This document shows, one piece after another, positions 5,101 through 7,468 of a stretch of DNA of 7,468 nt (position 1 is the stretch's first letter; the number at the start of each line of letters is the position of its first letter). The position numbers and the translations under genes are program-made. A model generated the notes under the pieces. That model was not told the origin of the DNA. It was given only the letters and a program-made list of their open reading frames with translations, and made no database searches. Source of the stretch: Alphaproteobacteria bacterium MarineAlpha3_Bin3 (GTDB taxonomy: Bacteria > Pseudomonadota > Alphaproteobacteria > Rhodospirillales > Casp-alpha2); assembly GCA_002938075.1 (NCBI GenBank), contig PTLK01000088.1:1-7468 (forward strand). The letters run 5' to 3'.

Positions 5101-6546
5101 ATGGATTTCCGGCCTATTTTTCTGGTCATCGGCCTCCTGCTGGCAACGCTGGCGCTGATGATGCTGATCCCGACGGCGGTGGATTTCCTCGCTGGCAACC
5201 CCGACTGGGAAGTTTTCGCCATTTCGTCCGGGGTGACGTTGTTCGTCGGCGTCGCCATGGCGTTGACGAGCCGCGCCGGGGCGATGAATCTGTCGATCCG
5301 TCAGGCTTTCCTGATGACGACGCTGAGCTGGCTGACGTTGACGTTCTTCGCCTCGCTGCCGTTCGTTTATACCCAATTGGGGCTCAGCTTCACCGACGCC
5401 TTTTTCGAGGCGATGTCGGGAATCACCACCACCGGGTCGACGGTGATCACCGGGCTCGACGGCCTGACCACGGGGATCTTGTTGTGGCGGGCGCTGCTGC
5501 AATGGCTGGGCGGCATCGGCATCATCGTCATGGCGATCGCCGTGCTGCCGATCCTGAAGGTCGGCGGCATGCAACTGTTCCGCATGGAAAGTTCCGATCA
5601 GTCGGAAAAGGCGCTGCCCCGTGCGGCCCAGGTCGCCAGCGCCATTGGCGTTATCTATCTTTTGCTGACGGTGGCCTGCGCCGGCGCCTATTGGCTGGCC
5701 GGGATGAACGGGTTCGAATCCTTCGCCCATGCCATGACCACCATCGCCACGGGCGGGTTCTCCACCTCCGACGGCTCGATCGGGCATTTCGACAGCGCCT
5801 GGATCGACATCATCGCCACCGTCTTCATGATCATCGGCGCCTTGCCGTTTCTGCTGTACCTGAGGACGTTGCAGGGAAATTTCAGGGCCATGTTCTCGGA
5901 TTCACAGGTCCAGTGTTTCCTGTCGACGGTGGCCCTGGCGGTGCTCATGGCGGCTGGCTGGCTGTGGCTCGAGAACGGGCTTGGGCCTATTCTGGCGCTC
6001 AGGCTAGCGTCCTTCAACATCGTCTCCATCATCACCGGCACCGGCTATGCGACGTCGGATTTCAGCCTGTGGGGAAGCTTCGCGCTGCCGATCTTCTTTT
6101 TCATCATGTTCATCGGCGGCTGCGCCGGGTCGACCACCTGCGGCATCAAGATCTTCCGCTTTCAGGTGCTTTACGCCGCCGCCCGTACCCAGGTCCATCA
6201 CCTTTTGCAGCCGCACGGGGTTTTCATCCCCTATTACAACCGCCGCCCCATATCCGAGGAAGTCATCGTTTCGGTGCTGAGCTTCTTCTTCATGTGGTTC
6301 CTGTCGTTTTCGCTGCTGGCGCTGGCGCTGGGCCTGTTGGGGCTCGATTTCCTGACCGCCTTTTCGGCCGCCGCGACCGCCATCGCCAACGTCGGCCCGG
6401 CGCTGGGGCCCATCGTCGGGCCTTCGGGTACGTTCCAGGCCCTTTCCGACGAAGCCAAGTGGTTGCTTTCGGGCGGCATGCTGCTGGGAAGGCTGGAGTT
6501 GTTTACGGTGATCGTGCTGTTCAGCCGCTCGTTCTGGCGCGGCTAA
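5101..6546 (+). CDS. trkH: TrkH-type potassium uptake transmembrane subunit
   Basis: This is a 481-residue polytopic inner-membrane protein, full length for TrkH, the K+-translocating channel subunit of the Trk system. Four pore repeats are recognisable by their selectivity-filter glycines: GITTTGST (107-114), IATGGFST (215-222), ITGTGYATSD (311-320) and IANVGPAL (428-435). The third is followed by the FIGGCAGSTTCGIK stretch (337-350) typical of the intramembrane-loop region. Hydrophobic segments begin at residue 6 and recur through the chain. The start ATG is preceded by AGGGGAA about 6 bases upstream, a good ribosome binding site. No TrkA (cytoplasmic NAD-binding regulatory subunit) is adjacent, so the partner must be encoded elsewhere. 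The 3' end overlaps the convergent HIT gene by four bases. TrkG is an alternative name for the same subunit type. Confidence 0.96.
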   Translation: MDFRPIFLVIGLLLATLALMMLIPTAVDFLAGNPDWEVFAISSGVTLFVGVAMALTSRAGAMNLSIRQAFLMTTLSWLTLTFFASLPFVYTQLGLSFTDAFFEAMSGITTTGSTVITGLDGLTTGILLWRALLQWLGGIGIIVMAIAVLPILKVGGMQLFRMESSDQSEKALPRAAQVASAIGVIYLLLTVACAGAYWLAGMNGFESFAHAMTTIATGGFSTSDGSIGHFDSAWIDIIATVFMIIGALPFLLYLRTLQGNFRAMFSDSQVQCFLSTVALAVLMAAGWLWLENGLGPILALRLASFNIVSIITGTGYATSDFSLWGSFALPIFFFIMFIGGCAGSTTCGIKIFRFQVLYAAARTQVHHLLQPHGVFIPYYNRRPISEEVIVSVLSFFFMWFLSFSLLALALGLLGLDFLTAFSAAATAIANVGPALGPIVGPSGTFQALSDEAKWLLSGGMLLGRLELFTVIVLFSRSFWRG

Positions 6547-6992
6547 TCCGGCCAGCAGCCGCGTATCCCCGCTACCATGGCGGCAAGGCTTTCGCCCTCC
6601 AGAACCGGACCTGACGTTAGGTCGGGAACGGCGGGCCAGCCGGGATCGGGATAATCAACGCCCTCGAAATTCCTGGTCTCCGAATATCGGGGCAGGACAT
6701 GGTAATGCACCTCCTTGTCGACCATCATCAGCATCAGGTAGTTGATCTTTTCAAAAGCCGAGAACGCCTTCAGGCCCTGCTCGATATCCCGGACAACCCG
6801 TTCGTGTTCACGGAAGGCTTCGCTGCTGACGGCGCCAAAGGACTGCGCGCGTTCCTTGCAGGCCATGACCAAAGCCCCCAGCGTCACCTGCTTGGGCCGG
6901 ACCAAAACGACCCAATGGTCGTATTCGCGGACAAGGCTATCGGGGTGTCCGAAGGCCCTCATGGTGTCATTTGCTTGGGATGGGGATGACAA
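6543..6992 (-). CDS. HIT-family (histidine triad) nucleotide-binding protein
   Basis: This is a 149-residue single-domain protein ending the HIT core with E94-V-H96-Y-H98-V-L-P-R102-Y. In the classical H-x-H-x-H motif the middle histidine is the nucleophile; here H96 and H98 are kept and the first position is Glu. EKINYLMLMM (81-90) is the usual strand before the motif. HIT proteins hydrolyse or transfer nucleotides from phosphoramidates, dinucleoside polyphosphates or nucleotide sugars; the substrate here is not deducible. The start chosen is TTG at 6992: it lies 2 bases after the upstream gene's stop, and CAGGTAAAG just before it can serve as a ribosome binding site. An ATG at 6962 (residue 11) is the alternative and lacks a clear site. 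The gene is coupled to the upstream gene and overlaps trkH tail to tail. Confidence 0.88.
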   Translation of the reverse strand: MSSPSQANDTMRAFGHPDSLVREYDHWVVLVRPKQVTLGALVMACKERAQSFGAVSSEAFREHERVVRDIEQGLKAFSAFEKINYLMLMMVDKEVHYHVLPRYSETRNFEGVDYPDPGWPAVPDLTSGPVLEGESLAAMVAGIRGCWPD

Positions 6993-7002
6993 CTTTACCT
7001 GA
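6990..7002 (-). promoter_or_regulatory. Ribosome binding site overlapping a stop codon, supporting a TTG start
   Basis: On the minus strand, ATCAGGTAAAGTTG contains AGG, the TAA stop of the upstream gene and the TTG start of the HIT gene within 14 bases. The arrangement suggests termination-reinitiation coupling and is the main reason to prefer TTG over the internal ATG at 6962. Confidence 0.45.
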
Positions 7003-7468
7003 TCCAGGCGCCCAGGTGGCGGCGGATGTTGTTTTCCATTTCGGCGTCGAAGTCCCTAACCAGGGCTTCGGTCAAATCGAACCATATCCGTTGGCGCTTG
7101 TTGATCGAGGTGTCCTCGCGCAACGTCGAAAAACGCGTCGCGTGGGCCAAGGCGTGGCCCTTTTGGCGGCCGTCGGCGAAAATTTCAAGGGTCGCCTCGA
7201 CGGCCAGGTCATAACGGTGTGATTGCTGTTTGGTGAACGCGGCCGTGAAGCCGGTTTTTTTCTTCAGCACCGATTCGACGGCGCTGGCCTTATGGATGAC
7301 CAGCCGCGCCGATCCCGACTTGCCCACGGCCTTGAGCCGGTCTGACGCCCATCGGCGAAGCACCTTCAGGGGTGGCGTCGGAAACAGGTGTTCGACGTTG
7401 GGCGGCCTCAGGGGCGGGCGGTACTGGGAAACGACCTCGATGGTGGCGACGTTGAGCTTGATCGGCTT
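6995..7468 (-). CDS. Conserved-looking protein of unknown function, N-terminus beyond window
   Basis: The frame is open from the window's right edge to a TAA at 6995-6997, giving 157 visible C-terminal residues; the start lies beyond base 7468. A GTG at 7363 is in frame, but the coding continues upstream of it (KPIKLNVATIEVVSQY, then RPPLRPPNVEHLFPTPP), so it is very unlikely to be the true start. The visible part begins with a beta-like strand, then a Trp/Arg-containing helix (RRWASDRLKAVG), strand-rich segments (SARLVIHKASAVES, RYDLAVEATLEIF), and a C-terminal helix ending in LGAWIR. The strand-helix pattern recalls small periplasmic lipoproteins of Gram-negative bacteria, but no signal sequence can be seen because it is cut off. 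No catalytic motif is evident. It is the upstream partner of the HIT gene. Confidence 0.8.
   Translation of the reverse strand, partial: KPIKLNVATIEVVSQYRPPLRPPNVEHLFPTPPLKVLRRWASDRLKAVGKSGSARLVIHKASAVESVLKKKTGFTAAFTKQQSHRYDLAVEATLEIFADGRQKGHALAHATRFSTLREDTSINKRQRIWFDLTEALVRDFDAEMENNIRRHLGAWIR

Noticed and set aside
5005..5787. 260-codon minus-strand frame opposite the 5' half of trkH
   Set aside because: It is composed of Gln/Arg/His/Gly runs and lies antisense to a clear membrane protein; it is a shadow frame.
5484..6614. 376-codon plus-strand frame overlapping trkH
   Set aside because: It is an off-frame reading of trkH with an Arg/His/Gly/Ala-rich composition and no transmembrane or domain pattern.
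1..7468. CRISPR arrays, tRNA or rRNA genes
   Set aside because: No regularly spaced direct repeats, cloverleaf-like segments or rRNA signatures were seen on either strand.

Overview
The window reads as chromosomal DNA of an alphaproteobacterium, probably Rhodospirillales-like. This is a judgement from protein flavour and GC-rich codon use; no rRNA or phylogenetic marker is present to fix it. Most of the window (about 1766-7468) is orderly core-like DNA. The first ~475 bases are debris of insertion sequences, and the flanking stretch 1505-1765 is visibly less GC-rich than the genes.

Layout: (1) 1-~102, a decayed IS3-family transposase fragment, followed by inverted-repeat sequence resembling IS ends (to about 294) and a gene-free stretch to 475. 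(2) 476-1504, minus strand, a class II-like histone-deacetylase-fold amidohydrolase with a clear signal peptide. (3) 1505-1765, the divergent intergenic region, with a 46-codon start-less open frame on the minus strand and short repeats. (4) 1766-3726, plus strand, a two-gene unit joined by an ATGA overlap: a radical SAM protein and a metallophosphoesterase-fold protein, closed by a terminator-like structure at 3744-3791. (5) 3878-4993, plus strand, apaG and folE (GTP cyclohydrolase I), 18 bases apart. (6) 5101-6546, plus strand, trkH-type potassium channel subunit. (7) 6543-7468, minus strand, converging on trkH with a 4-base overlap: a HIT-family protein and, 2 bases upstream of it, an unrecognised conserved-looking protein cut by the window edge.

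The most unusual part is the radical SAM / metallophosphoesterase pair. The second protein keeps the residues that would form one metal site of a metallophosphoesterase (D69, N95, H160, H207) but has lost all the residues specific to the other site (motif DxH is replaced by G-P-Y, and GHxH by GHSG). It also carries a four-cysteine insert just after the GN motif. Translational coupling to a radical SAM enzyme with extra C-terminal cysteines suggests that the two proteins act together, possibly with one modifying or supplying the other. The substrate cannot be read from the sequence. Other genes are standard families: FolE feeds pterin/folate or deazapurine synthesis, ApaG is a small beta-sandwich protein of poorly defined role, and TrkH is a membrane K+ translocating subunit whose TrkA partner is not in the window.
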